Positions 1 through 6,819 of a stretch of DNA of 64,000 nt are shown piece after piece (positions within the stretch are counted from its first letter, which is position 1; every line of letters starts with the position of its first letter). Position numbers and translations under genes: made by a program. The notes below the pieces were generated by a model. It saw only the letters and a list, made by a program, of their open reading frames with translations, had not been told where the DNA came from and searched no databases. This stretch comes from Namhaeicola litoreus (GTDB lineage: Bacteria; Bacteroidota; Bacteroidia; Flavobacteriales; Flavobacteriaceae): positions 1 to 64,000 of the forward strand of contig NZ_JBHTMY010000001.1 of NCBI RefSeq assembly GCF_042679565.1, read 5' to 3'.

Positions 1-14
1 TACTTCCTCAGCTA

Positions 15-33
15 AGCGGGTGCAAATGTACAA
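15..33. repeat. 19-base direct repeat, copy 1 (second copy at 164-182)
   Basis: The 19 bases agcgggtgcaaatgtacaa occur identically at 15-33 and 164-182. Each copy contains the -7 region and the presumed transcription start of a leftward promoter. The rest of 1-407 is very AT-rich, with no open reading frame or RNA gene that I could recognise. Confidence 0.8.
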
Positions 34-52
34 TAGTTTTTTATTCCGGCAA
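23..52 (-). promoter_or_regulatory. Leftward Bacteroidota promoter 1 (gene lies left of the window)
   Basis: Read on the minus strand, TACATTTG (30 down to 23) matches the TAnnTTTG -7 element exactly. A TTG lies at 52-50, 19 bases upstream, within the 17-23 range known for Flavobacterium. The bases following the -7 box (CACCCGC) resemble starts of strongly expressed transcripts in this phylum. The transcribed gene is outside the window, so its identity is unknown. Confidence 0.6.
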
Positions 53-171
53 GAAAAAAATTATTTTTTTTTCAAAACTAATTCCTCGTAATCCTTACCC
101 AAATAATTCAATAAACTACAGAACTTAAACACTCAACCAAATAAACAGTATTTACCGTTTTTTAGCGGGTG

Positions 172-203
172 CAAATGTACAACTAAATATAATTGCAATC
201 CAA
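172..203 (-). promoter_or_regulatory. Leftward Bacteroidota promoter 2, tandem copy
   Basis: On the minus strand TACATTTG sits at 179-172, with a possible TTG at 203-201 (spacer 21). The core is identical to the promoter at 23-52 and lies 149 bases upstream of it. Two tandem promoters facing left suggest a strongly or doubly controlled gene beyond the left edge. Confidence 0.55.
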
Positions 204-381
204 ACTTTTTTTGACCATTATTTTGATAAATTTCATATCCTATTGATTACCTGAATATTCGGCTTTGAAATAATTTACAATTTAACATTTCATTACAAAC
301 TTCAGAATTTGACAGAATTAGTATATATATTAAGGTGTAGTTTATTTTTTTACTCCATCAACTTAAATTTTCAAAAAGTAA

Positions 382-389
382 TATCTTTG
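382..389 (+). promoter_or_regulatory. thrS operon promoter (-7 element)
   Basis: TATCTTTG is an exact TAnnTTTG match 18 bases before the thrS ATG, giving a very short leader. No good -33 TTG is present at the expected distance, so the upstream half is weak or absent. Confidence 0.5.
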
Positions 390-407
390 CAGCCTTAAAT
401 TAGAAAA

Positions 408-2348
408 ATGATCAATATAACTTTACCTGACGGTAGCGTAAAACAGTTCGAAAAAAATTCGACTGCCATGGATGTGGCAAAAAATATTAGTGAAGGTTTG
501 GCCAGAAATGTGCTTTCGGCTCAATTTAACGGCTCAACAATTGAAACCAAAACGCCTTTGAAAGAGGACGGTTCACTCACTTTATATACATGGAATGATC
601 TGGAAGGTAAAAAAGCTTTTTGGCATTCTTCTGCACACATATTAGCCCAGTCGATTCTATTTTTCTATCCTAATGCAAAATTGACTATTGGTCCAGCCAT
701 TGAAAACGGTTTTTACTACGATGTGGATTTTGAAGAGGAATCTATTTCTGAGGCTGATTTCAAAAAAATTGAAGATAAAATGCTCGAGTTTGCGAGACAA
801 AAGTTTGAGTTTGAAATGCGATCTGTCTCGAAAGCCGATGCGCTTTCCTATTATAGAACAAATAATAATGTTTTTAAAGTAGAATTAATTGAGAATTTAG
901 AGGATGGAGACATCACTTTCTGTGATCATAGCGATTTTACAGACCTATGCAGGGGCGGGCATATACCGAATACTGGGTTTATCAAAGCTGCTAAAATACT
1001 GAGTGTTGCCGGAGCTTACTGGAGAGGTGACGAAAAAAACAAACAGCTTACCAGAGTATACGGCATCACATTTCCTAAACAAAAAGAATTAACTGAATAC
1101 CTGGCTCTTTTAGAAGAGGCTAAAAAAAGGGACCACAGAAAGCTCGGAAAAGAACTAGAACTTTTCGCCTTTTCTAATAAGGTTGGGCAAGGTTTACCCC
1201 TATGGCTTCCAAAAGGTGCTGCCCTTAGAGAAAGATTAGAGAATTTCTTGAAAAAAGCACAGAAAAAAGCGGGTTATGAAATGGTCATTACACCCCATAT
1301 TGGTCAAAAAGAACTCTATGTCACTTCTGGTCATTATGCAAAATATGGAGCTGATAGTTTTCAACCTATTCATACGCCTAAAGATGAAGAGGAGTTCTTG
1401 TTAAAGCCAATGAACTGCCCACACCATTGTGAAATTTATAACAACAAACCCTATTCCTACAAAGATTTACCGAAAAGATTTGCAGAGTTTGGCACTGTCT
1501 ATAGGTATGAACAGAGTGGAGAATTACATGGTTTGACAAGAGTTCGGGGTTTCACACAAGACGACGCCCATATTTTTTGTACCCCAGAGCAGTTAATTCA
1601 GGAATTTCAGGAAGTGATCAACCTAGTATTGTATGTTTTTAATTCTTTAGGATTCGAAAACTTTACCGCTCAAATTTCTTTGAGAGATCCAAATAACAAA
1701 GAAAAGTATATTGGAAGCGACGAGAATTGGGAAAAGGCAGAACGAGCCATCATTGAAGCGACAAAAGAACAAGGCATGGAAACTGTTATTGAATATGGTG
1801 AAGCCGCTTTTTATGGTCCGAAACTGGACTTTATGGTAAAGGATGTTTTAGGAAGATCATGGCAACTAGGCACAATTCAAGTGGATTACAACCTTCCTGA
1901 AAGGTTTGACCTCACCTACAAAGGTGCTGATAATCAATTACACAGACCCGTCATGATTCATAGAGCACCATTTGGCTCAATGGAAAGATTTATCGCTATT
2001 CTGATAGAGCATACAGGTGGTAATTTCCCATTATGGTTAATGCCTGAGCAAGCTATTATTTTACCTATCAGTGAGAAATATCAAAATTATAGCGAAAAAG
2101 TTTTAAATTTGTTGGAAAATTACGAAATTCGCGCCCTCGTAGATAATAGGAACGAAAAGGTAGGCAGAAAAATCAGGGATGCCGAAATGAGTAAGATACC
2201 TTTTATGTTGATCATTGGAGAAAATGAGGCAAATGAGGGTACGGTTTCTGTAAGGAAGCATGGTGAAGGAGACCTAGGCACTTTCTCTGTTGAACAATTT
2301 GCAAAAATTGTTCAGGACGAAATTGACAAAACCCTAAAACAATTTTGA
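408..2348 (+). CDS. thrS: Threonyl-tRNA synthetase
   Basis: The product charges tRNA-Thr with threonine in the cytoplasm. The 646-residue length is normal for the full bacterial enzyme. The N-terminal TGS domain begins MINITLPDGS. The editing domain carries HSSAH at residues 73-77. The class II core has the zinc-binding region MNCPHHCEIY, motif 2 (RVRGFTQDDAHIF) and motif 3 (HRAPFGSMERFIA), followed by the anticodon-binding domain. The ATG at 408 is the only sensible start and follows a TAnnTTTG element. It heads the conserved cluster thrS-infC-rpmI-rplT on the same strand; infC begins about 40 bases after its stop. Identification is certain. Confidence 0.98.
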   Translation: MINITLPDGSVKQFEKNSTAMDVAKNISEGLARNVLSAQFNGSTIETKTPLKEDGSLTLYTWNDLEGKKAFWHSSAHILAQSILFFYPNAKLTIGPAIENGFYYDVDFEEESISEADFKKIEDKMLEFARQKFEFEMRSVSKADALSYYRTNNNVFKVELIENLEDGDITFCDHSDFTDLCRGGHIPNTGFIKAAKILSVAGAYWRGDEKNKQLTRVYGITFPKQKELTEYLALLEEAKKRDHRKLGKELELFAFSNKVGQGLPLWLPKGAALRERLENFLKKAQKKAGYEMVITPHIGQKELYVTSGHYAKYGADSFQPIHTPKDEEEFLLKPMNCPHHCEIYNNKPYSYKDLPKRFAEFGTVYRYEQSGELHGLTRVRGFTQDDAHIFCTPEQLIQEFQEVINLVLYVFNSLGFENFTAQISLRDPNNKEKYIGSDENWEKAERAIIEATKEQGMETVIEYGEAAFYGPKLDFMVKDVLGRSWQLGTIQVDYNLPERFDLTYKGADNQLHRPVMIHRAPFGSMERFIAILIEHTGGNFPLWLMPEQAIILPISEKYQNYSEKVLNLLENYEIRALVDNRNEKVGRKIRDAEMSKIPFMLIIGENEANEGTVSVRKHGEGDLGTFSVEQFAKIVQDEIDKTLKQF

Positions 2349-2356
2349 ATTAACCA

Positions 2357-2371
2357 TTCGATTTAATCGAA
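2357..2371 (+). promoter_or_regulatory. Small hairpin just upstream of the infC start
   Basis: TTCGAT and ATCGAA form a 6-base-pair stem around a TTA loop. The hairpin ends 16 bases before the proposed AUC start codon of infC, inside the thrS-infC gap, so it may take part in translational control. The structure is short and could be chance. Confidence 0.3.
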
Positions 2372-2387
2372 ATAAAATTATAAAGAT

Positions 2388-2945
2388 ATCGCAGTATACA
2401 GAGGTAGAGGTAACAGAACCTTTAGAGTAGAAAAAGAGGACAAGCACAGAATCAATGACAAAATTCGTGTTCCTGAAGTACGTTTGGTTGGAGAAAACGT
2501 TGAAGTTGGCGTTTATCCTATTGCACAAGCGAAAGCGATTGCCTTGGAACAAGAGTTGGATTTGGTAGAAATTTCTCCAAATGCGTCTCCTCCTGTTTGC
2601 AAAGTGATCGATTACAAGAAATTTCTTTATGAGCAGAAAAAACGGGAGAAAGTTTTAAAAGCTAAAACAACAAAAGTAGTTGTTAAAGAAATTAGATTTG
2701 GTCCTAATACAGACGACCACGATTATGACTTTAAAAAGAAACACGCTATGAAATTCCTCGAGAGTGGAGCAAAATTAAAAGCGTTTGTTTTCTTTAAAGG
2801 AAGATCTATCGTCTACAAAGATCAAGGTCAGATTCTTTTGCTCAAATTGGCTCAAGATCTGGAAGATTATGGAACTGTTGAGCAAATGCCTAAATTAGAA
2901 GGTAAAAGAATGACGATGCTCATGGCACCGAAGAAAAAGAAATAA
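2388..2945 (+). CDS. infC: Translation initiation factor IF-3, probable AUC start
   Basis: IF-3 binds the 30S subunit and checks start-codon pairing. The C-terminal domain (VKEIRFGPNTDDHDYDFK, then AFVFFKGRSIVYKDQGQ) and the N-terminal block (INDKIRVPEVRLVGENVEVG) are unmistakable. No ATG, GTG or TTG precedes the conserved N-terminal block. The frame opens after the stop at 2373, and the first plausible initiator is ATC at 2388, giving AVYRGRGNRTFRVEKEDK before the conserved part and a protein of 185 residues, the usual size. The TTG at 2484 would delete about 32 residues of the N domain. Rare AUU/AUC/AUA starts are established for infC in other bacteria, where IF-3 represses its own translation. 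rpmI follows 34 bases later. Confidence 0.93.
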   Translation: MAVYRGRGNRTFRVEKEDKHRINDKIRVPEVRLVGENVEVGVYPIAQAKAIALEQELDLVEISPNASPPVCKVIDYKKFLYEQKKREKVLKAKTTKVVVKEIRFGPNTDDHDYDFKKKHAMKFLESGAKLKAFVFFKGRSIVYKDQGQILLLKLAQDLEDYGTVEQMPKLEGKRMTMLMAPKKKK

Positions 2946-2979
2946 AGTATTATAAGCAAGAATTATAAACCGAGAGAAG

Positions 2980-3177
2980 ATGCCTAAATTGAAAACAAAA
3001 TCTAGTGCCAAGAAACGCTTCAAGTTGACAGGAACTGGAAAAATTAAGAGAAAACATGCTTACAAGAGTCATATTTTGACTAAGAAAAGCAAAAAACGTA
3101 AATTAAAATTGACGCATGCTACATTGGTTCATCCAACTGATGTAAACAGTATCAAAGAACAATTAACGTTGAAATAA
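2980..3177 (+). CDS. rpmI: 50S ribosomal protein L35
   Basis: A small, very basic protein of 65 residues that begins MPKLKTKSSAKKRFKLTGTG, the standard L35 signature. It belongs to the large ribosomal subunit. It sits in the normal place between infC and rplT. The start ATG is unambiguous. Confidence 0.97.
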   Translation: MPKLKTKSSAKKRFKLTGTGKIKRKHAYKSHILTKKSKKRKLKLTHATLVHPTDVNSIKEQLTLK

Positions 3178-3210
3178 ACTAAAAGTTTATTCGGTAATTC
3201 ATATTAACCC

Positions 3211-3261
3211 TGTGTTAGTGCCCAAAAAAATGTTCTCGATTATTCAGGACTGCCTGACACA
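3211..3261 (+). promoter_or_regulatory. Possible leader structure upstream of rplT
   Basis: TGTGTTAG (3211-3218) can pair with CTGACACA (3254-3261) over 8 pairs, one of them G-U, enclosing a 35-base loop and ending 15 bases before the rplT ATG. The rpmI-rplT gap (99 bases) is much longer than the infC-rpmI gap. L20 is known to control its own operon in other phyla through mRNA structures mimicking 23S rRNA. Whether this is such a site is inference. Confidence 0.35.
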
Positions 3262-3276
3262 AAAAAAATTAAAATT

Positions 3277-3621
3277 ATGCCAAGATCAGTAAATTCAGTA
3301 GCTAAAAGAGCTAGAAGAAAAAAGATTTTAAAACAAGCCAAAGGGTACTTTGGTCGTCGTAAAAATGTTTATACAGTTGCTAAAAATGCAGTTGAAAAAG
3401 CATTATCTTATTCATACCGCGATAGAAAAAACAAAAAGAGAAACTTTCGTGGATTATGGATTCAACGTATCAATGCGGGTGCACGTTTGAACGGAATTTC
3501 TTATTCACAATTGATGGGTAAATTAAAAGCTAACAACATAGACTTGAATAGAAAAGTTCTTGCTGATTTAGCGATGAATAACCCAGAAGCTTTCAAAGCC
3601 ATTGTAGAAAAAGTAAAATAA
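3277..3621 (+). CDS. rplT: 50S ribosomal protein L20
   Basis: L20 is an early-assembly protein of the large ribosomal subunit and binds 23S rRNA. The 114-residue product has the basic N-terminal tail (MPRSVNSVAKRARRKKILK) and the globular part with RKNKKRNFRGLWIQRINA. It is the last gene of the thrS-infC-rpmI-rplT cluster and is followed by a strong terminator. Confidence 0.98.
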   Translation: MPRSVNSVAKRARRKKILKQAKGYFGRRKNVYTVAKNAVEKALSYSYRDRKNKKRNFRGLWIQRINAGARLNGISYSQLMGKLKANNIDLNRKVLADLAMNNPEAFKAIVEKVK

Positions 3622-3650
3622 ATAAAAACAATTTCTTGCTTATATAAATA

Positions 3651-3677
3651 AAGCCGAATCAAATTGATTCGGCTTTT
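3651..3677 (+). terminator. Intrinsic terminator after rplT
   Basis: AAGCCGAATC and GATTCGGCTT form a perfect 10-pair stem with loop AAATT, followed by TTATTTTA. It lies between rplT and the convergent prfA, so it can end the rplT transcript and perhaps also prfA from the other side. Confidence 0.85.
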
Positions 3678-3731
3678 ATTTTATGACTTATTTTGGTATT
3701 GAGATTCTTGACTCAAATAATTCTATTCGGA

Positions 3732-4808
3732 TTAAATTGAATCTCCTGTAGCTTTGATTTTTTCAGCATTCTCAGCCAATTTCAATTCTTCAATAATTTT
3801 AGTTAAATCACCATTGATCACACTACTCAGGTCATAGATGGTTAGTCCAATTCTATGTTCCGTTACTCTACCCTGAGGATAGTTATAGGTCCTGATTTTC
3901 GCAGACCTATCTCCGCTTGACACCAGTGTTTTTCTTTGTGCCGCGTCTTCATCTAGTTTCTTTTGCAATTCCTGCTCATACAATCTAGACCTCAGCACTT
4001 TTAGCGCCTTTTCTTTATTCTTGTGCTGTGATTTCTGGTCTTGGCATTGAGCCACTATGCCCGTTGGCACGTGTGTTAATCTCACTGCTGAATAGGTAGT
4101 GTTTACCGACTGACCTCCGGGACCTGATGCACAAAAATAATCAATCCTAATATCACTCATTTTTAGGTCGATATCAAATTCTTCTGCCTCTGGCAACACC
4201 ATTACGGTAGCCGCCGAAGTATGTACTCTTCCTTGTGTTTCTGTCTGAGGAACGCGCTGTACTCTGTGTACACCAGATTCAAATTTCATGGTGCCGTATA
4301 CATTATCACCGGATAAACTAAAAATAATTTCTTTAAAACCTCCAGCTGTCCCTTCATTCAGATCTTCAACCTCGACTTTCCATCCTTTTTCCGCAGCAAA
4401 CTTTTGGTACATTCGGAATAAATCTCCTGCAAAAATACTCGCTTCATCTCCTCCGGTACCCGCTCTAATTTCTACAATAACATTTTTTGCATCTTGCGGA
4501 TCTTTGGGGATGAGCATGAATCTCAACTCATCTTCCAACAAAGGAATCTTAGATTGACCTTCGTCTAATTCCATTTTTGCCATTTCCGTCATTTCGGGAT
4601 CAGATCCATCTGCAATAATTTCTTTGGCTTCCTCTATATTCTGAACAACGGCAATATACTCGTTACCCTTTTCAACGATCTCTTCGAGGTCTTTATATTC
4701 TCTGGTCAATTTGATATAGCGATCTTGGTCTGATATCACATCAGGTTGTATGATCAAATCTGAGATCTCATCAAAACGCTGCTTCACTAACCTAATTTTC
4801 TCTAACAT
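3732..4808 (-). CDS. prfA: Peptide chain release factor 1
   Basis: RF1 recognises UAA and UAG stop codons and triggers release of the finished protein. The 358-residue product carries the catalytic GGQ at residues 231-233 in the context CASGPGGQSVNTT. The codon-recognition tripeptide at 187-189 is PQT, the PxT type of RF1 and not the SPF of RF2. It is a single gene convergent with rplT and divergent from the cytochrome gene. A good TAnnTTTG element lies just upstream at 4828-4835. Confidence 0.97.
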   Translation of the reverse strand: MLEKIRLVKQRFDEISDLIIQPDVISDQDRYIKLTREYKDLEEIVEKGNEYIAVVQNIEEAKEIIADGSDPEMTEMAKMELDEGQSKIPLLEDELRFMLIPKDPQDAKNVIVEIRAGTGGDEASIFAGDLFRMYQKFAAEKGWKVEVEDLNEGTAGGFKEIIFSLSGDNVYGTMKFESGVHRVQRVPQTETQGRVHTSAATVMVLPEAEEFDIDLKMSDIRIDYFCASGPGGQSVNTTYSAVRLTHVPTGIVAQCQDQKSQHKNKEKALKVLRSRLYEQELQKKLDEDAAQRKTLVSSGDRSAKIRTYNYPQGRVTEHRIGLTIYDLSSVINGDLTKIIEELKLAENAEKIKATGDSI

Positions 4809-4827
4809 TTTCTTTCTTTAAGGACTG

Positions 4828-4835
4828 CAAATTTA
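4828..4835 (-). promoter_or_regulatory. prfA promoter (-7 element)
   Basis: On the minus strand TAAATTTG matches TAnnTTTG exactly, 19 bases before the prfA ATG. The -33 region has no perfect TTG. The divergent cytochrome promoter lies about 60 bases away in the same gap. Confidence 0.55.
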
Positions 4836-4890
4836 CATTATTTTTTAGAGTTTTCTTCTGCTAAACCTTTGCTAAAAATATCGCATAATC

Positions 4891-4924
4891 TTTGTTAAAA
4901 TCATCTATTTATTCTTTAACTTTG
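4891..4924 (+). promoter_or_regulatory. Promoter of the cytochrome c lipoprotein gene
   Basis: TTTG at 4891-4894 and TAACTTTG at 4917-4924 form a complete Bacteroidota promoter with a 22-base spacer. The -7 box ends 29 bases before the ATG. Confidence 0.65.
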
Positions 4925-4953
4925 TTTCAAATACTAAATTAAAACCTATCATC

Positions 4954-5373
4954 ATGAGAAAATTTTATTTTTCAGCCCTTTTAGCCTCTTTGTTTATTGT
5001 AAGTTGTGGAGACAAAAAAGAAAAAACGGCAGAACCAGAAATGAAGCCTGAAGTACAAACCGAAGTGAAAAGCGAACCTGTTAAGGCTGAAGATCAATTA
5101 GTAATGGGAGAAAGATTGTTTACTGAAAAAACTTGTGTTTCTTGCCATCAAATTGACACCAAAGTTGTGGGTCCATCAATTAAAGATATTGTTAGAATTT
5201 ATGACGAAAAAAATGGTAATATCGTTCAGTTTTTAAAAGGAAATGCTGAACCTATTGTGGATACCGATCCAGGACAAGTAGCCATTATGAAGGCAAACTT
5301 AGACGGATTTGTAAAAGATTTATCTGCTGAGGAACTTCAAGCCCTAGCCGCTTATATGAGAAGCAAAAAATAA
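4954..5373 (+). CDS. Monohaem cytochrome c lipoprotein
   Basis: A 139-residue exported electron carrier. The signal peptide ends at Cys18 (FIVSC), a lipobox, followed by a charged Lys/Glu-rich linker to about residue 48. One haem-binding motif CVSCH lies at residues 61-65, in a class I cytochrome c domain of about 80 residues. The partner oxidase or reductase cannot be told from the context, since the neighbours are prfA and a glutamate dehydrogenase. It is probably anchored to the periplasmic side of a membrane. It has its own promoter and terminator, so it is transcribed alone. Confidence 0.85.
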   Translation: MRKFYFSALLASLFIVSCGDKKEKTAEPEMKPEVQTEVKSEPVKAEDQLVMGERLFTEKTCVSCHQIDTKVVGPSIKDIVRIYDEKNGNIVQFLKGNAEPIVDTDPGQVAIMKANLDGFVKDLSAEELQALAAYMRSKK

Positions 5374-5392
5374 TCTGAAAATTGATTAAAAT

Positions 5393-5419
5393 AAAAAAAG
5401 GCCTTAAAGGCCTTTTTTT
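5393..5419. terminator. Bidirectional terminator between the cytochrome and gdh genes
   Basis: AAAAAAAGGCC, loop TTAAA, GGCCTTTTTTT is a perfect stem with A-run and T-run arms. It therefore serves both the plus-strand cytochrome gene and the convergent minus-strand glutamate dehydrogenase. Confidence 0.9.
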
Positions 5420-5421
5420 AT

Positions 5422-6759
5422 TTATACAACTCCCAAATCCAACATGGCATCTGCCACTTTAATAAATCCTGCAATGTTGGCACCTTTCACATAATCAATA
5501 TAACCCTCGTGGTCTGTACCATACTTCGAACAGGCACTGTGAATAGAAGACATAATCTGGTGTAATTTTGCATCAACTTCTTCTTTGGTCCAATTCATCT
5601 TCATGGCATTTTGCGACATTTCCAAACCAGACACTCCAACACCACCGGCATTAGCTGCTTTACCCGGTGCAAAAGGTAATTTATTTTGATGGAAAAGCTC
5701 TATGGCCTCCGGGGTACAACCCATATTAGATACTTCTACTATATATTTAACCCCATTTGCAATCAATATTTTTGCATCCTCTTCATCCAGTTCATTTTGT
5801 ATTGCACTTGGCATAGCTATATCACAAGGCACTTCCCAGGGTTTTCTATCTGCATAAAATTTAGCTTCTGGAAAAACTTCTGCATAAGGAGAAACAATAT
5901 CATTGTTTGAAGCCCTTAAACTCAATAGGTAATTTATCTTGTCTGCATCTAATCCCTTTTCGTCATAAATATATCCGTCGGGACCAGAAATAGTAACTAC
6001 TTTTCCTCCTAATTCAGTTACTTTTAGTGCCACTCCCCAAGCAACATTTCCAAAACCAGAAACAGTAACAATCTTGCCTTTAAAACTGTCATTTTTTGTA
6101 TCCAGCATTTCCTTGGTAAAATAGGTGGCGCCAAATCCAGTAGCCTCCGGCCTGATCAAACTTCCTCCCCAATTGAGACCTTTACCCGTAAACACACCGG
6201 AATTTTCAAATTGAAGTTTTTTGTACATGCCATACATAAAACCAATTTCTCGTCCGCCAGTTCCAATATCACCGGCAGGAACATCTGTATTCGGACCAAT
6301 AACTCTCCATAATTCTAACATAAATGCCTGACAAAAGCGCATAATTTCGTTGTCTGACTTTCCTTTAGGATTGAAATCGGATCCACCTTTTCCTCCTCCC
6401 ATCGGCAAGGTGGTTAGGGCATTTTTAAATATTTGTTCAAAACCAAGGAACTTTAAAATGCTCAAATTAACACTTGGGTGTAAACGTATTCCACCCTTAT
6501 AAGGACCAATCGCATTATTAAATTGTACACGATAGCCCAAATTGACCTGCACATTCCCTGCATCATCCATCCAAGAAATCCGGAAAGTGTAAATTCGATC
6601 GGGCTCTACCAAACGTTCAATAATCTTTGCAGCTTCGTATTGCGGATTCTGATTATAGATTTCTTCGATTGATTCTAGTACCTCTCTCACCGCTTGAAGA
6701 TATTCATGCTCACCAGGATGCCTAGTCTCCAAATTATTCAATATTTCTTTTACATTCAT
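5422..6759 (-). CDS. gdhA: NADP-type glutamate dehydrogenase, copy 1
   Basis: The enzyme interconverts 2-oxoglutarate plus ammonia and glutamate. It has the Glu/Leu/Phe/Val dehydrogenase signature PMGGGKGGSDFNPKGKSD with the catalytic lysine, the motif GPNTDVPAGDIGTGGREIGF, and a Rossmann part (GKIVTVSGFGNVAWG). The reading frame extends to 6810, but the ATG at 6759 (MNVKEILNNLE) gives 445 residues, the family size; the extra 17 residues are Lys-rich and without a family counterpart. It is a close paralogue of 9962-11305. It lies 60 bases behind the PEP-synthase-like gene on the same strand and may be co-transcribed with it. Confidence 0.93.
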   Translation of the reverse strand: MNVKEILNNLETRHPGEHEYLQAVREVLESIEEIYNQNPQYEAAKIIERLVEPDRIYTFRISWMDDAGNVQVNLGYRVQFNNAIGPYKGGIRLHPSVNLSILKFLGFEQIFKNALTTLPMGGGKGGSDFNPKGKSDNEIMRFCQAFMLELWRVIGPNTDVPAGDIGTGGREIGFMYGMYKKLQFENSGVFTGKGLNWGGSLIRPEATGFGATYFTKEMLDTKNDSFKGKIVTVSGFGNVAWGVALKVTELGGKVVTISGPDGYIYDEKGLDADKINYLLSLRASNNDIVSPYAEVFPEAKFYADRKPWEVPCDIAMPSAIQNELDEEDAKILIANGVKYIVEVSNMGCTPEAIELFHQNKLPFAPGKAANAGGVGVSGLEMSQNAMKMNWTKEEVDAKLHQIMSSIHSACSKYGTDHEGYIDYVKGANIAGFIKVADAMLDLGVV

Positions 6760-6819
6760 ATCTGTAATTTTAAAAATCGTTTTATTTAATTTTTTCTTTT
6801 TTTGAATCAAGTTATACCG

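Noticed and set aside
1..407. Possible tRNA or rRNA start at the left edge, because of the strong leftward promoters
   Set aside because: No cloverleaf or rRNA sequence is visible inside the window. Only the promoters can be supported.
2484..2945. IF-3 reading frame starting with TTG at 2484
   Set aside because: It would remove the conserved N-terminal block that is clearly encoded upstream in the same frame.
6760..6810. Longer start of gdh copy 1 (17 extra Lys-rich residues)
   Set aside because: The extension has no family counterpart, and the ATG at 6759 gives the standard length.
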